From: DASSQJ01 sp963730165
GTDB lineage: Bacteria > Actinomycetota > Actinomycetes > Actinomycetales > Dermatophilaceae
Direction: 5' to 3'
Assembly (NCBI GenBank): GCA_963730165.1
Contig: CAVSQS010000005.1
Coordinates: 62,001 to 126,000 of the forward strand
Length of the DNA stretch: 64,000 nt
The first letter of the stretch is position 1; each line of letters begins with the position of its first letter. Of this stretch, positions 17,301 through 27,242 are shown in pieces. Under the pieces are notes generated by a model. That model worked only from the letters and a program-made list of their open reading frames with translations. It was not told the origin of the DNA and did not search any database. Both the position numbers and the translations under genes were made by a program.

Positions 17301-19268
17301 CTCGGCCCGGCGCTCCCAGACGGCCGAGACCGCCCCCTCGAACAGCTCGCGGAGCCGGTCGTGCGGGCAGGCGTCCCAGAGCTCGCCCTGGGGCACCCGG
17401 AGGCCGAAGTCGTAGACGTGCAACGTCGTCCCGTCCGCGCGCTCGATCTCGAACGGCTGCTCGTCGACGACCTCGACGCCCATGTGGCTGAAGATCGGGA
17501 GGATGTCGGTGAGCGAGAGCGGGTCGACGCGGAAGAGCTTGAACCGGCGGATGTCCTCGGGCGCGTCGAGCGGCCGGTACAGCGCGACGCTGGTCCCGCG
17601 GTCCTCACCGAGTCGGTCGAGGTGCCGGACGTCGGCGATCCCCTGGACGACGGTGAAGGTCTCCTCGTACGCGGTGGGGAAGGCGCGGCCGAACCGGTCC
17701 ATCAGCCGGTCGCCCTCCTCCTCGCCGTACGCGCCGCGCAGTGCGTCGCCGAGCCGGTCGGGCCAGGTGCGGCTCACCTCGACGAGGCGCTGCTCGAGGG
17801 CCTCGATCTCGTCCGGCTCCAGGGTGCGCACGCGTCCGCCGCGTGGGACCCGCACGACGAACTGCAGCCGGGAGAGTGCCGACTCGCTGACCCGGGCCGA
17901 GAACTCGATGTCGACGCCGCCGAAGGTCTCCTTGAGGATGTCGGCCATCCGCAGACGCACCGCGGTGTTGTACCGGTCGCGCGGGATGAACACGAGGCAG
18001 GAGACGAACCGGCCGAAGTCGTCCTCGCGGACGAACAGCTTCGTGCGCCGGCGCTCCTGGAGCTGGGTGACGGCCAGGGCCGTCTCGTAGAGCGCGTCGA
18101 CGTCGGCCTGGAACAGCTCGTCGCGCGGGTAGGTCTCGAGCACCCCGAGCAGGTCCTTGCCGGTGTGGCTGTCGGGCGCGACACCGGAGCGCTCGAGGAC
18201 CGCGTGGACCTTCTCGGCGACGAGCGGCACCCGCATCACCGACTCGGTGTACGCGGTGGAGGAGTACAGACCGAGGAAACGGCGCTCGCCGACGACCTCG
18301 CCTCGGTCGTCGTAGGTCTTGACCCCGACGTAGTCGAGGTGCGCGACGCGGTGGACCGTCGACCTCGAGTTCGCCTTGGTGAGGACGAGCAGTCGGCGGG
18401 CGTGCGCCATCCGGGACGCCTCGTCCGAGAGGATGTCGGGGTCCTTGCCGAGCGGGGGGTCGGCGCGCAGCAGCCCGAGGCCGCTCCCGGTCACGGCCGT
18501 GATGACCTCGCCCGCGTCGGTCCGGCTCAGGGTGTAGTCACGGGAGCCGAGGAAGGTGAAGTGGTCGTCGGCCATCCACCGCAGGAACCGGGTGGCCAGG
18601 GCGACCTCGTCGGGGTCGACGCCCACGGGTGGGGCCCCCTCGAGCTCGGCGGCGATGACGAGGCAGCGGCTGCGCATCTTCGGCCAGTCCTCGACGGCCT
18701 GCCGGACGTCCTCGAGGACCTCCCGGACCGTGCGCTCGAGCTCGGCGCGACGCTCCTCGTCACTCTCGCGGTCGATCGAGAGCAGCATCCACGACTCGGC
18801 GAGCTCGCCGACCGAGCCGGCCCGGAACTTGCCGGTGATGCCGCGGTTCTCGACCCGCTCGAGGTTGCCGACGGCGTCGCGGACGACGACGAGCTGCGGG
18901 TGGACGATGAGGTGGATGTCGATGCCGTGGGCGACGAGCGCGCCGGTGACCGAGTCGACGAGGAAAGGCATGTCGTCGGTGACGATCTGGATGATGGTCC
19001 TCGGGTTGGACCAGCCGTCGACCTCGGTGCTCGGGTTGTAGACGCGCACCTTGGCGGTGCCGGAGGGACGGTTGCGGGCCAGCTCGAGGTGGCTGTGCGC
19101 GGCACCGGCGTAGATGTCGGGGGTGCGCGAGGTGAGCTCGTCGAGCGGGACGTGCCGGAAGTAGCGCTCGACGAAGTCGTGCCCCCATCCGTCGGGTGCC
19201 AGCTCCTCGAACGCCTCGGCGATCGGGGCGAGGACGTCCTCGCGGGCGGCGGGCAGGACGGTCGACAT
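14364..19268 (-). CDS. gdh: Large NAD-specific glutamate dehydrogenase (180-kDa class)
   Basis: Catalyses NAD+-dependent deamination of L-glutamate to 2-oxoglutarate and ammonia in the cytosol. At 1634 residues it has the class's full length (M. tuberculosis Rv2476c is about 1,620). The N-terminal half holds ACT-like regulatory modules. The catalytic core includes IVPTGSKGGFYPKQLP (near 856) and the nucleotide-binding stretch GIGDMSGDVFGNGMLLS (near 1001), and a helical C-terminal domain follows. ATG 19268 (STVLPAAREDVLAPIAEAFE) has AAGGAG upstream. In mycobacteria the enzyme is inhibited by GarA, an FHA protein; no garA gene is in view. It follows the decarboxylase gene by 116 bp with a hairpin between. 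Confidence 0.97.
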   Translation of the reverse strand: MSTVLPAAREDVLAPIAEAFEELAPDGWGHDFVERYFRHVPLDELTSRTPDIYAGAAHSHLELARNRPSGTAKVRVYNPSTEVDGWSNPRTIIQIVTDDMPFLVDSVTGALVAHGIDIHLIVHPQLVVVRDAVGNLERVENRGITGKFRAGSVGELAESWMLLSIDRESDEERRAELERTVREVLEDVRQAVEDWPKMRSRCLVIAAELEGAPPVGVDPDEVALATRFLRWMADDHFTFLGSRDYTLSRTDAGEVITAVTGSGLGLLRADPPLGKDPDILSDEASRMAHARRLLVLTKANSRSTVHRVAHLDYVGVKTYDDRGEVVGERRFLGLYSSTAYTESVMRVPLVAEKVHAVLERSGVAPDSHTGKDLLGVLETYPRDELFQADVDALYETALAVTQLQERRRTKLFVREDDFGRFVSCLVFIPRDRYNTAVRLRMADILKETFGGVDIEFSARVSESALSRLQFVVRVPRGGRVRTLEPDEIEALEQRLVEVSRTWPDRLGDALRGAYGEEEGDRLMDRFGRAFPTAYEETFTVVQGIADVRHLDRLGEDRGTSVALYRPLDAPEDIRRFKLFRVDPLSLTDILPIFSHMGVEVVDEQPFEIERADGTTLHVYDFGLRVPQGELWDACPHDRLRELFEGAVSAVWERRAESDGFNQLVLRAHLTWREVVVLRAVAKYLRQTRATYSQDYLEDALVSHPAVARDLVELWATRFDPDRFGGKAGEDREASAAEVAQRVLDALDEVSSLDHDRIIRAFLGVIRAGLRTNYYQPARDGAPFHPYVSLKLDPRLVPDLPAPRPQFEIWVYSPRVEGVHLRFGPVARGGLRWSDRREDFRTEILGLVKAQMVKNAVIVPTGSKGGFYPKQLPDWQVDREGWLAEGKTAYRCFISALLDVTDNRVAGDVVPPERVVRHDGDDPYLVVAADKGTATFSDIANEVAQSYGFWLDDAFASGGSAGYDHKAMGITARGAWESVKRHFREMGIDTQTEEFTVVGIGDMSGDVFGNGMLLSEHIRLVAAFDHRHVFIDPTPDAATSYAERRRLFELPRSSWGDYDRSLISEGGGVFPRTQKSIAITPQMCEALDIDASVTSMTPSELIHAILLAPIDLLWNGGIGTYVKASTEEDLDIGDRANDAIRVDGDELRVRVVGEGGNLGLSQLGRIEAAFHGVRVNTDAIDNSAGVDTSDHEVNIKILLGEVVRDGRLTTEQRNELLASMTDDVAEHVLRDNYEQNVLLGNARAQEHIMAAVHERFMHWLEDRGDLDRNLEFLPSDAELEKRHADGLGLKSPEFSVLVAYAKLALKHDILESSIPDDPYFESVLAEYFPPAIREAYADELASHPLRRQIITNSIVNSMVNRGGITFAYRAQEEAGAVPEQVTRAFVVAREVFGLADYVRRVEELDNLVPTSAQTALYLEFRRLLDRTVRWFLSARPSTLDISAEVGRFAGVVHELAPAIPGLLRGEERERLDRRAGEFEVCGVPEDLALHAASLLDQFSLLDIVDIATDTGREPTDVAPLYYLISERFGIDTMLGKVTRLPREDRWDALARGALRDDLYVVLESLTRSVIETSGAVGVEADPQAQWEAWEAANQDSVGRTRAALAGIIRLDSPNIAALSVALRTLRSVIRVGGSS

Positions 19269-19333
19269 GGTGCGGTCGCACTCCTTCGTCGGGGTCGCCG
19301 GGTGCGGCGGGGCACGCCGTCGTGCCCGATCCG

Positions 19334-19339
19334 AGAGTA
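19334..19339 (-). promoter_or_regulatory. Possible gdh -10 box
   Basis: TACTCT on the minus strand, about 65 bases before the gdh start, beyond the upstream hairpin. No good -35 is seen. Confidence 0.3.
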
Positions 19340-19363
19340 GCCACCCCGGTCGGCCTCGGTGCA

Positions 19364-19409
19364 CGCGGGAGCGGGCCGGTTGTCTCACCCGCCAGACACG
19401 GCTCCCGCG
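19364..19409 (-). terminator. Stem-loop over the decarboxylase stop codon
   Basis: CGCGGGAGC (19364-19372) pairs with GCTCCCGCG (19401-19409); inside, TGTCT (19381-19385) pairs with AGACA (19394-19398). The stop codon at 19385-19387 lies within the structure. Confidence 0.6.
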
Positions 19410-20842
19410 CGGCGGCGGGGGGTCTCGACGACGACGTCGAGCGTGTGCAGCGAGGGGTCAGCGGCGTACGCGATACGGCTGCCTGCGGCCCGGGCGGCCC
19501 GCAGGGCCTCCAGCGCCTCCGGCGTCACGACCTCACCCGGGGCGAGCACGGGCACCCCGGGCGGGTAGGGCGCGACGAGCTCGGCGCTGACCCGCCCGAC
19601 GGCGCGCTCGGCGGGGACGCTCTCGCGCGCGGCGAAGAAGGCCTCGCGCGGGGAGGTCGCCTGCACGGGGTCGACGGCCCACACGCCCGAGGCGACCACC
19701 GGGCGGGGTCGGCCCCGGTGGTTCTCCACCGCCTCGACGAGGGCGACCGCGAGCTCCTCGAGGCCCGCCCGGGTGTCGGCGAGCGTGACCATGGCGACGA
19801 CCGTGTCACGGTCGGCCATCTCGACCGGCATCCCCGCCGCCAGCAGGTCGGCCTCGACGGCGTTGCCGTCGGCCCCGGTCCCGCCCAGGGCGACGACGAC
19901 GCGCATCGGGTCGACGCCCGGCCCGTCGAGCACGGTGAGCCCCGGGACCCGGGCGAGCCGGTCGCGGACCATCCGCACCCCGTCGAGCACCGGGCCGATG
20001 AGCACGGCCCCGTCCCGCTCGAGGAGCGCGCGGGCGGCGTCCGTGCTCGCGAGGATGCCGCCGTGCGGGCTGGTCGTCGCCGTCGCCTCGACCGCGGCGT
20101 CCAGCCGCGCGCGCGGCACCCGGCCGGACCGGGCGAGGACCAGCGCGGCCTGCGAGGCCGCCGGCAGTGACTTGTGGGCGCTCGTGACGATGGCGTCCGC
20201 ACCGAGCGCGAGGGCGTGCGGCGGCAGGTCGGGATGGAAGCCGAGGTGGGCGCCCCAGGCTGCGTCGACGACGAGCGGCACGCCGTGGGCGTGCGTCGTC
20301 GCGACGAGACCGGCGACGTCGCCGACGGTTCCGACGTAGGACGGGTCGCCGACGAAGACGGCGACCGCGTCCGGGGCCTCGTCGAGGGCGCGCGCCACGG
20401 CCTCGGGCCGAACGCCCGTGGGCAGTCCGTGGGCGGGGTCGACCTCTGGGCGGACCCACACCGGGGAGAGCCCCGCCAGCACGAGGCCGAGCAGCATCGA
20501 GCGGTGCAGCGTCCGGGCGACGACGACACGGTCGCCGGGACGGCCCACGGCGAGCGCAAGTGCCTGGTTGCCGTGGGTGGAACCGCCGACCGAGAACCGG
20601 CAGTGGTCGACACCCCAGGCACCGGCCGCACGGTCCTCGGCCTCGGCGAGGACGCCACGGCTCAGCTTCATCGTGTCGAGGCCGGCGTAGAGGGGGACGT
20701 CGCCGGCGACGACGTCTCCGACGAGGTCGAGGCGGTGCTTGTGGCCGGGGATCGTGAACGGCGTCGACCGCTCCTCGTGGAAGCGCAGCCAGGCGTCGAG
20801 GAGTGGGGCGTCCCCGCGCAGATGCCGGGGGTCAGTGGCCAC
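19385..20842 (-). CDS. PLP-dependent Orn/Lys/Arg decarboxylase-family protein
   Basis: A 485-residue fold-type I PLP enzyme of the short (Bacillus SpeA-like) branch. Visible: the substrate-domain start TPFTIPGHKHR, the Schiff-base lysine in SAHKSLPAASQAA (about residue 220), and the PLP-phosphate region VGGSTHGNQALALAV. Likely reaction: decarboxylation of arginine, lysine or ornithine to the polyamine or diamine; sequence alone does not decide which. GTG 20842 overlaps the end of the M20 peptidase gene by 11 bases, so the two are translationally coupled in one operon. Confidence 0.88.
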   Translation of the reverse strand: MATDPRHLRGDAPLLDAWLRFHEERSTPFTIPGHKHRLDLVGDVVAGDVPLYAGLDTMKLSRGVLAEAEDRAAGAWGVDHCRFSVGGSTHGNQALALAVGRPGDRVVVARTLHRSMLLGLVLAGLSPVWVRPEVDPAHGLPTGVRPEAVARALDEAPDAVAVFVGDPSYVGTVGDVAGLVATTHAHGVPLVVDAAWGAHLGFHPDLPPHALALGADAIVTSAHKSLPAASQAALVLARSGRVPRARLDAAVEATATTSPHGGILASTDAARALLERDGAVLIGPVLDGVRMVRDRLARVPGLTVLDGPGVDPMRVVVALGGTGADGNAVEADLLAAGMPVEMADRDTVVAMVTLADTRAGLEELAVALVEAVENHRGRPRPVVASGVWAVDPVQATSPREAFFAARESVPAERAVGRVSAELVAPYPPGVPVLAPGEVVTPEALEALRAARAAGSRIAYAADPSLHTLDVVVETPRRRAGAVSGG

Positions 20843-22061
20843 GGCCGGCCTCCCCCGCCGCATCGACGAGCACGTCGACGAGCGCCTGCGTGTACCGGCG
20901 GACCTGGTCGAGGTCGACCCACTCGTGCGCGGCGTGCAGGCCGCCCCCTGCCGGGCCGCAGACCAGCGCGGGGATGCCGGCCGCCTGCCAGAGGGGCGCC
21001 TCCATCCAGTAGGGCGCGTCGAACGGCTCGGGCGGCCGGGCACCGGCGGGCGCCGTGCGGGCCAGGGCCCGGTCGAGGGCGTCGGCGAGCCGGGCGGCGG
21101 GACCCTCGGCGTCGAGCCGCCACGCCTCGCGGGCGGTGAGCAGCCGTGCCGTCGCGTCGACGTCGGGGTCGGCCGCCCGCAGGGACGCGAGGAGCGACTC
21201 GACCTCGGCGAGCGCGTCCCGCGCGTGCTCGCCCGGCACGGTGCGGCGCTCGACCACGGCCCGGGCGGTGCGGGCGAGGACGAACGGCGAGTCGCCGCCC
21301 TCGGCGACGGTGACGAGCAGGGCGCCCCCGGCGCGGGCCACCTCGCGGTGACGTTCCTCGACCGCTCCGAGGAGCCGCCCGAGGTGCGCGACGGCGTTGG
21401 TGCCGAGCTCGGGCTGGGAGGAGTGGGCGGCCCGGCCGGCGAACGTCACCTCGGTGAGCGCATAGCCACGCAGGGACGCCGTGCGGGCGAGCCAGGTCGG
21501 CTCGCCGACGAGGGCCGCGTCGGGACGCAGGCCGAGCCGCGACAGCGCGCGGATGACGGCCTCCGTGCCGAGGCTGCGGTCCTCCTCGTCGGCGACGAGG
21601 GCGAGCACGACCCGCAGGGGAGCCCGTCGGCGGGTCACCTCTTCGGCCGCCACGACGAGCGCGGCGACGCCTCCCTTCATGTCGCAGGCACCCCGTCCGT
21701 GCAGCCGACCGTCCATGATCCGGGCCGAGAAGGGCTCCGGCATCCCGGTGATCCCGACGGTGTCGAGGTGACCGGTCAGCACGACGGTGGGCCCACCGTC
21801 GGCCGCGGGCGTCGCGGCGAGCAGGCTCGGCCGGTCGGGATGGCCCTCCGGGGTGACCACCTCGGTGGTGAGGCCGGCGGCCTCGAGGCGACCGCGGAGG
21901 AGCTCGACGACCGTTGCCTCCCCGGCCGCACCGGGCTCGAGGCCGGGGTTGACGGAGTCGGTGGCCACGAGCAGCGAGGCCAGGCGCACGGCATCCTCGC
22001 CGGGCGACGTCGACGGGCTGGGGCCGGGCGACCGGCGCGGTCCAGGGGTCGACGGTGCCAC
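20832..22061 (-). CDS. M20-family metallopeptidase (ArgE/DapE/ACY1 type)
   Basis: A 409-residue di-zinc amidohydrolase. Metal and catalytic motifs: LTGHLDTVG, GRGACDMKGGVAAL, and DEEDRS; a central dimerisation domain (about 185-290) and the last ligand region PAGGGLHAAHEWV. Family members deacylate N-acyl amino acids or cleave dipeptides. Coupling to an amino-acid decarboxylase suggests it frees the amino acid that gene then uses, but this is inference. GTG 22061 has TAGATT six bases upstream and no Shine-Dalgarno, hence leaderless. Confidence 0.88.
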   Translation of the reverse strand: MAPSTPGPRRSPGPSPSTSPGEDAVRLASLLVATDSVNPGLEPGAAGEATVVELLRGRLEAAGLTTEVVTPEGHPDRPSLLAATPAADGGPTVVLTGHLDTVGITGMPEPFSARIMDGRLHGRGACDMKGGVAALVVAAEEVTRRRAPLRVVLALVADEEDRSLGTEAVIRALSRLGLRPDAALVGEPTWLARTASLRGYALTEVTFAGRAAHSSQPELGTNAVAHLGRLLGAVEERHREVARAGGALLVTVAEGGDSPFVLARTARAVVERRTVPGEHARDALAEVESLLASLRAADPDVDATARLLTAREAWRLDAEGPAARLADALDRALARTAPAGARPPEPFDAPYWMEAPLWQAAGIPALVCGPAGGGLHAAHEWVDLDQVRRYTQALVDVLVDAAGEAGRGH

Positions 22062-22149
22062 GCGGCGAATCTACGCCCCGGCACCCCGGTCGCCCTCCGG
22101 CTGTGGGTAACCCGACGCCGGGCGGGTCCCCCGCCCCTAGAGTGGCCGG
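22062..22149. promoter_or_regulatory. Divergent leaderless promoter pair
   Basis: Minus-strand TAGATT (22068-22073) lies six bases from GTG 22061. Plus-strand TAGAGT (22138-22143) lies six bases from GTG 22150. Neither start has a ribosome site. Confidence 0.6.
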
Positions 22150-22443
22150 GTGCCCCTCGGCCCGGACCCCACCCGCGCCCGTGTGGCCCTGGCGCAGCTC
22201 GACACGCTCCGCGACACGGTGGCCGCCGGCGAGGACGACGTGCTGGCAGCCCTCGTCGTCACGGGCGAGCCTCGAGCGCAGCGGGTGCTCGACGACTGGC
22301 TCGACCAGGTCGCCGACACCCTCCGGGCACTCGGGGAGGTCGCCGACGACCTCGCCCCCTCGCTGGCGCGCCCCGCCGCGTCGCGGTCGGGGGCCGAGCC
22401 GGCGACGGGTGGGCGGTCGGGCGCCCGGGGGATGGCGCCGTGA
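22150..22443 (+). CDS. Small helical protein paired with a WxG-type protein
   Basis: A 97-residue protein, mostly helical (ALAQLDTLRDTVAAGEDDVL, DDWLDQVADTLRALGEVADD) with a loose Ser/Gly/Ala tail. I recognise no named family. It has no signal peptide. Its stop overlaps the next start (GTGA), so it is co-translated with the WxG-type protein at 22440. This resembles the two-gene layout of EsxA/EsxB partners, though its own sequence has no WxG. The start is set by TAGAGT six bases upstream. Confidence 0.7.
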   Translation: MPLGPDPTRARVALAQLDTLRDTVAAGEDDVLAALVVTGEPRAQRVLDDWLDQVADTLRALGEVADDLAPSLARPAASRSGAEPATGGRSGARGMAP

Positions 22444-22961
22444 CGACCGTTCCCGGCGACCCGGCATCGCTGTCGGCGTGTGCGAGCACCGTCCGCGGTG
22501 TGGCCGACCGCGTGGCCGGGCTGGCACCGCCGCTCGCGGAGGCGTTCGGCGAGGTCGCGGACGGCTGGCCGGGGCGGACCTCGGCGAGGACCCGGCGCCG
22601 CGGCGCTTCCATGGCGGCAGCCGCAGCGACGACGTCGGCGGGGCTCGAGCGGATGGCGACCGTGCTGCAGGACCATGCCACCGACCTCGCCGAGCTGCAG
22701 GCCCGGGCCCGCTGGGTCCGGGAGCGCGCCGCGGACGCCGGGCTCGCGCTGCGTGACGGCCGGGTCGTGTCCGGCCAGGGCCTCACGGAGAGCCCCGACA
22801 CCGGCGGCGAGCCCGCGAGCGCCGAGACGGCGGCGCGGCTGCAGGCCGAGCTCGACACGGTGCGGACCCTGCACGCCCGACGGCGGGGCTGGGTGCTCGA
22901 GGTGCTGCGCGAGTCGAGGACGGAGCTGTCCGAGGTCTCCCGCGCACTGCGCCGCGGGTGA
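22440..22961 (+). CDS. WXG100-like helical protein
   Basis: A 173-residue protein whose first 100 residues look like a WXG100 helical hairpin: helix SLSACASTVRGVADRVAG, helix LAEAFGEVADG, the turn WPG at 43-45, then a long Ala-rich helix. A second helical part (about 120-173) follows a Gly/Ser linker. There is no signal peptide and no tyrosine, so the usual YxxxD/E export signal is missing. GTG 22440 overlaps the previous stop by 4 bases. Candidate substrate or partner of an EccC/EssC-like ATPase; the nearest is at 7.6-11.6 kb, not adjacent. Could instead be a non-secreted coiled coil. Confidence 0.72.
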   Translation: MTTVPGDPASLSACASTVRGVADRVAGLAPPLAEAFGEVADGWPGRTSARTRRRGASMAAAAATTSAGLERMATVLQDHATDLAELQARARWVRERAADAGLALRDGRVVSGQGLTESPDTGGEPASAETAARLQAELDTVRTLHARRRGWVLEVLRESRTELSEVSRALRRG

Positions 22962-23001
22962 GAGGATCACCGCCAGACACCCCCGGCAGAGAGGACCGAG
23001 C

Positions 23002-23496
23002 GTGCGAGTGACGAGGCGTGAGCCACTGAGTGGGACCCCCGAGGAGGTCTACGCCGTGCTCACCGACCCCGGCTTCCAGGAGGCCAAGTGCCGCGCCACC
23101 ACCGCCGGCGGCGAGCACTCGGTGCAGGTCGACCCCGGCGCGACCGGCGCCCGCGTGCGCACGGAGCGCGAGCTGCCCTCCGACGGCCTCCCCGACGTCG
23201 CCCGCTCCTTCGTCGGCGACACCCTCGTCGTGGTCGAAGTGCACGACTGGTCGACCCTTGCCCCGGACGGCAGCCGCGAGTCGGCGCTCGACATGCACGT
23301 CAGGGGCGCCCCGCTGACCCTCAAGGGGACCCTGCGCCTCGAGCCCGACGGGGACGGCACGCTCCAGGTCCTCGAGGCCGAGCTCACCGCGAACGTCCCC
23401 CTCATCGGCGGCCGGATCGAGCGGGCGGCCGCCGGGCCGATCGACACCGCCATCGACATCGAGACCCGCCTGCTGCGCGAGCACCTCACCGGCTGA
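23002..23496 (+). CDS. DUF2505-family protein
   Basis: A 164-residue protein of the SRPBCC-like DUF2505 family: EPLSGTPEEVYAVLTDPGFQ, a middle strand region, and the C-terminal helix AAGPIDTAIDIETRLLREHL. This helix-grip fold usually binds a hydrophobic ligand; the ligand is unknown. GTG 23002 has GAGAGGA upstream. It follows the WxG-type gene by 40 bp on the same strand and may be co-transcribed, and is convergent with pruA. Confidence 0.82.
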   Translation: MRVTRREPLSGTPEEVYAVLTDPGFQEAKCRATTAGGEHSVQVDPGATGARVRTERELPSDGLPDVARSFVGDTLVVVEVHDWSTLAPDGSRESALDMHVRGAPLTLKGTLRLEPDGDGTLQVLEAELTANVPLIGGRIERAAAGPIDTAIDIETRLLREHLTG

Positions 23497-23573
23497 CCCG
23501 GCCCGTCCCACCCCGGGGACTCGGTGCGCCGGGGAGCGCCACCACCCCCCGTCGCGACCCGGCGGGCGGGCGG

Positions 23574-25202
<1,629 letters not shown>

Positions 25203-25299
25203 GGGTGGGGCTCCTCGCTCGGGTCACGACGACGGGACGCCACCCACTCTTCCGCTCCGGCGAGACGCCCCGCAAGCCGCGTGCGCCCGGGGTGACGGA

Positions 25300-25725
25300 T
25301 CAGTCTCCGGCGACGAGCGCGCGGACCTCGTCGAGCTCGGTGACGTCGTACCAGAGCATGTCGGTGGGCTCGCTCGCGCCCGGCTCCTCGTCGACGTGGA
25401 AGGAGACGACGTCGCGGCGGCGCACCGGCGCGACGAGCTCGACCCGCGAGGCCCGGTCGGGCCCGGTCGGGTGCACGACGACCTCGGTGTCGACGTCGGC
25501 GGCGCCGACGACCCGACGCACGCCCTCGGGCGCCAGCACCCCCGCCTCCTCGGTGGCGTCGACCCAGGCGAGGTGCTCCAGCTCCTCCTCGTCGGTCGTG
25601 AGGCCCGGCCGGCCCAGGGCCGGCGTCACCGCGTGCGCGGGGACGGCCGGCCCGAGCGTGCCACCGGCGGCGAGGGCGTCGAGGTCGGCCGCGGTCAAGG
25701 GCAGGTAGACGCGGGTCAGCGGCAT
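25300..25725 (-). CDS. DUF6912-like protein
   Basis: A 141-residue actinobacterial protein starting PLTRVYLPLTAADLDALAAG and ending DMLWYDVTELDEVRALVAG, the pattern I associate with DUF6912. No function is known and no catalytic motif is visible. GGAGGA before ATG 25725 sets the start. It sits 16 bases after the acyltransferase stop on the same strand, so it is probably in that operon. Confidence 0.75.
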   Translation of the reverse strand: MPLTRVYLPLTAADLDALAAGGTLGPAVPAHAVTPALGRPGLTTDEEELEHLAWVDATEEAGVLAPEGVRRVVGAADVDTEVVVHPTGPDRASRVELVAPVRRRDVVSFHVDEEPGASEPTDMLWYDVTELDEVRALVAGD

Positions 25726-25741
25726 CGGGGGTCCTCCGTCC

Positions 25742-27181
25742 TCATCGCGCCGCCGAGCGCGGGGCGTGGAGCAGCTCGGCGAGCGCGTCGAGCACGCCCC
25801 GGCCGAGGACGTCGGCATCGGGCATGGCGTCCCGGTCGGCGTAGAGGCCGTAGTGGACGCCACCGTCGTACGATGTCAGGCCGATCGAGAGGGCCATGTT
25901 CGGGGCGAGCGGCATCACGGGGTAGGTCGAGACCATCCGCGCCCCGGCGGCGTACCGGGGGGTCTGCGGGCCCGGCACGTTGGTGATGACGACGTTGAAG
26001 AGCCGGCGCGAGACCATGCCGCCGAGCCGCGCGCCGAGCGCGTGCATCGTCGGCGGGGCGAAGCCGGCGAGGCCCGCCAGCGTGTCGGCGGCGGCCGCGC
26101 GCCGGGTACCGGACTCCATCTGCTGACGCATCGAGAAGGCGATCTGGTGCAGCCGCATCGACGGTCCCGGCTCACCGACCGGCAGGTCGACGAAGCACGC
26201 CTGCACCTGGGCGCCGGGCGGCACCTCGCTGCCGTCGTCGGCGTCGAGGACCGAGACCGGCACCATCGCCCGGACCGTGGTGCCGGGGTAGACGGCCTCG
26301 CCACGGGTGAGCAGCCAGGACCGGAAGGCACCTGCGATCGTCGCGAGGATGACGTCGTTGACGGTCACCTCCTCGGCGAACGAGCCGCGGCCGAGCTGGG
26401 CCCGGACCTTGCGGTAGTCCTCCAGGTCGGTGCCGACCATGATGTAGCGGCGCGCCCTGCCGACCGGGACGTTGAGCGGGGACTCCGGGGCGGGCCGTGC
26501 CGAGAACCGGGCGATCGTCGAGACGACGTCACCGGCGACCGAGGCGACCTTCCCGAGGGTCTTGGTCAGGTCGGCGACGCCGTGCTGCACCGTGTCGACG
26601 ACCTGGCTCGGCGTGCGGACCGCGTCGGCGAGCGCCCCGACGACGAGCTCGGCGCCGGTCGGCTCGGGGCGGGGCCGCCACGTCGGGAGCGCGCCGTCGG
26701 ACACCGTCGGGTTGCCGTCGAGGAGGACGCCGCTGAGGTCGACCGCGTGGATGCCGTCGACGAGGCTCGGATGGCTCTTGGTGATGATCGCGAAGCGGTC
26801 CTCGGCCAGGCCCTCGACGAGGTAGACCTCCCAGAGCGGGCGGGAGCGGTCGAGCGGCCGGGGCTGGATACGGGCGACGAGCTCCTCGAGCTGTTCGTCG
26901 GACCCCGGCCTCGGGAGGGCGCTGCGTCGCACGTGGTAGCTCATGTCGAAGGTCGTGTCGTCGACCCAGACCGGGTTGGCCAGGCCTCCGGGCACCGTGC
27001 GCACCCGCTGGCGGTAGCGGGGGACGTGCGCGATCCGCTCGCTGATCAGGGCGACGAGGCGCTCGTACTCGAACCCGCCGTCGGGTGCGTCGAAGACCAT
27101 GACCGAGCCCACGTGCAGCGGTGTCACCTCGTCCTCGAGGCGGAGGAAGGACGCGTCGAGCGAGCTGAGCCGGTCTGCCAC
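25742..27181 (-). CDS. Wax ester synthase/diacylglycerol acyltransferase (WS/DGAT) family
   Basis: A 479-residue enzyme of the AtfA/Tgs family, which esterifies fatty alcohols or diacylglycerol with acyl-CoA at the membrane surface to make storage lipid. Seen: N-terminus SSLDASFLRLEDEVTPLHVG, the active-site region KSHPSLVDGIHAVDLSG (near 133), and the conserved C-terminal stretches VNDVILATIAGAF and NVVITNVPGPQTPRYAAGAR. The usual HHxxxDG reads HPSLVDG, so the second His, generally taken as catalytic, is Pro. Activity is therefore uncertain. Confidence 0.88.
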   Translation of the reverse strand: MADRLSSLDASFLRLEDEVTPLHVGSVMVFDAPDGGFEYERLVALISERIAHVPRYRQRVRTVPGGLANPVWVDDTTFDMSYHVRRSALPRPGSDEQLEELVARIQPRPLDRSRPLWEVYLVEGLAEDRFAIITKSHPSLVDGIHAVDLSGVLLDGNPTVSDGALPTWRPRPEPTGAELVVGALADAVRTPSQVVDTVQHGVADLTKTLGKVASVAGDVVSTIARFSARPAPESPLNVPVGRARRYIMVGTDLEDYRKVRAQLGRGSFAEEVTVNDVILATIAGAFRSWLLTRGEAVYPGTTVRAMVPVSVLDADDGSEVPPGAQVQACFVDLPVGEPGPSMRLHQIAFSMRQQMESGTRRAAAADTLAGLAGFAPPTMHALGARLGGMVSRRLFNVVITNVPGPQTPRYAAGARMVSTYPVMPLAPNMALSIGLTSYDGGVHYGLYADRDAMPDADVLGRGVLDALAELLHAPRSAAR

Positions 27182-27242
27182 GGACCCATGGTGTCAGAAC
27201 CGTCGGCGCAGCACGGCTCGTGCCCGGCGACGTCGCCGCGCC

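Noticed and set aside
14802..19340. Very long plus-strand open frames antisense to gdh (14802-16874 and 16917-19340)
   Set aside because: They mirror the wobble pattern of the minus-strand gdh; their products are low-complexity Asp/Val/Arg-rich with no family, and no start signals exist.
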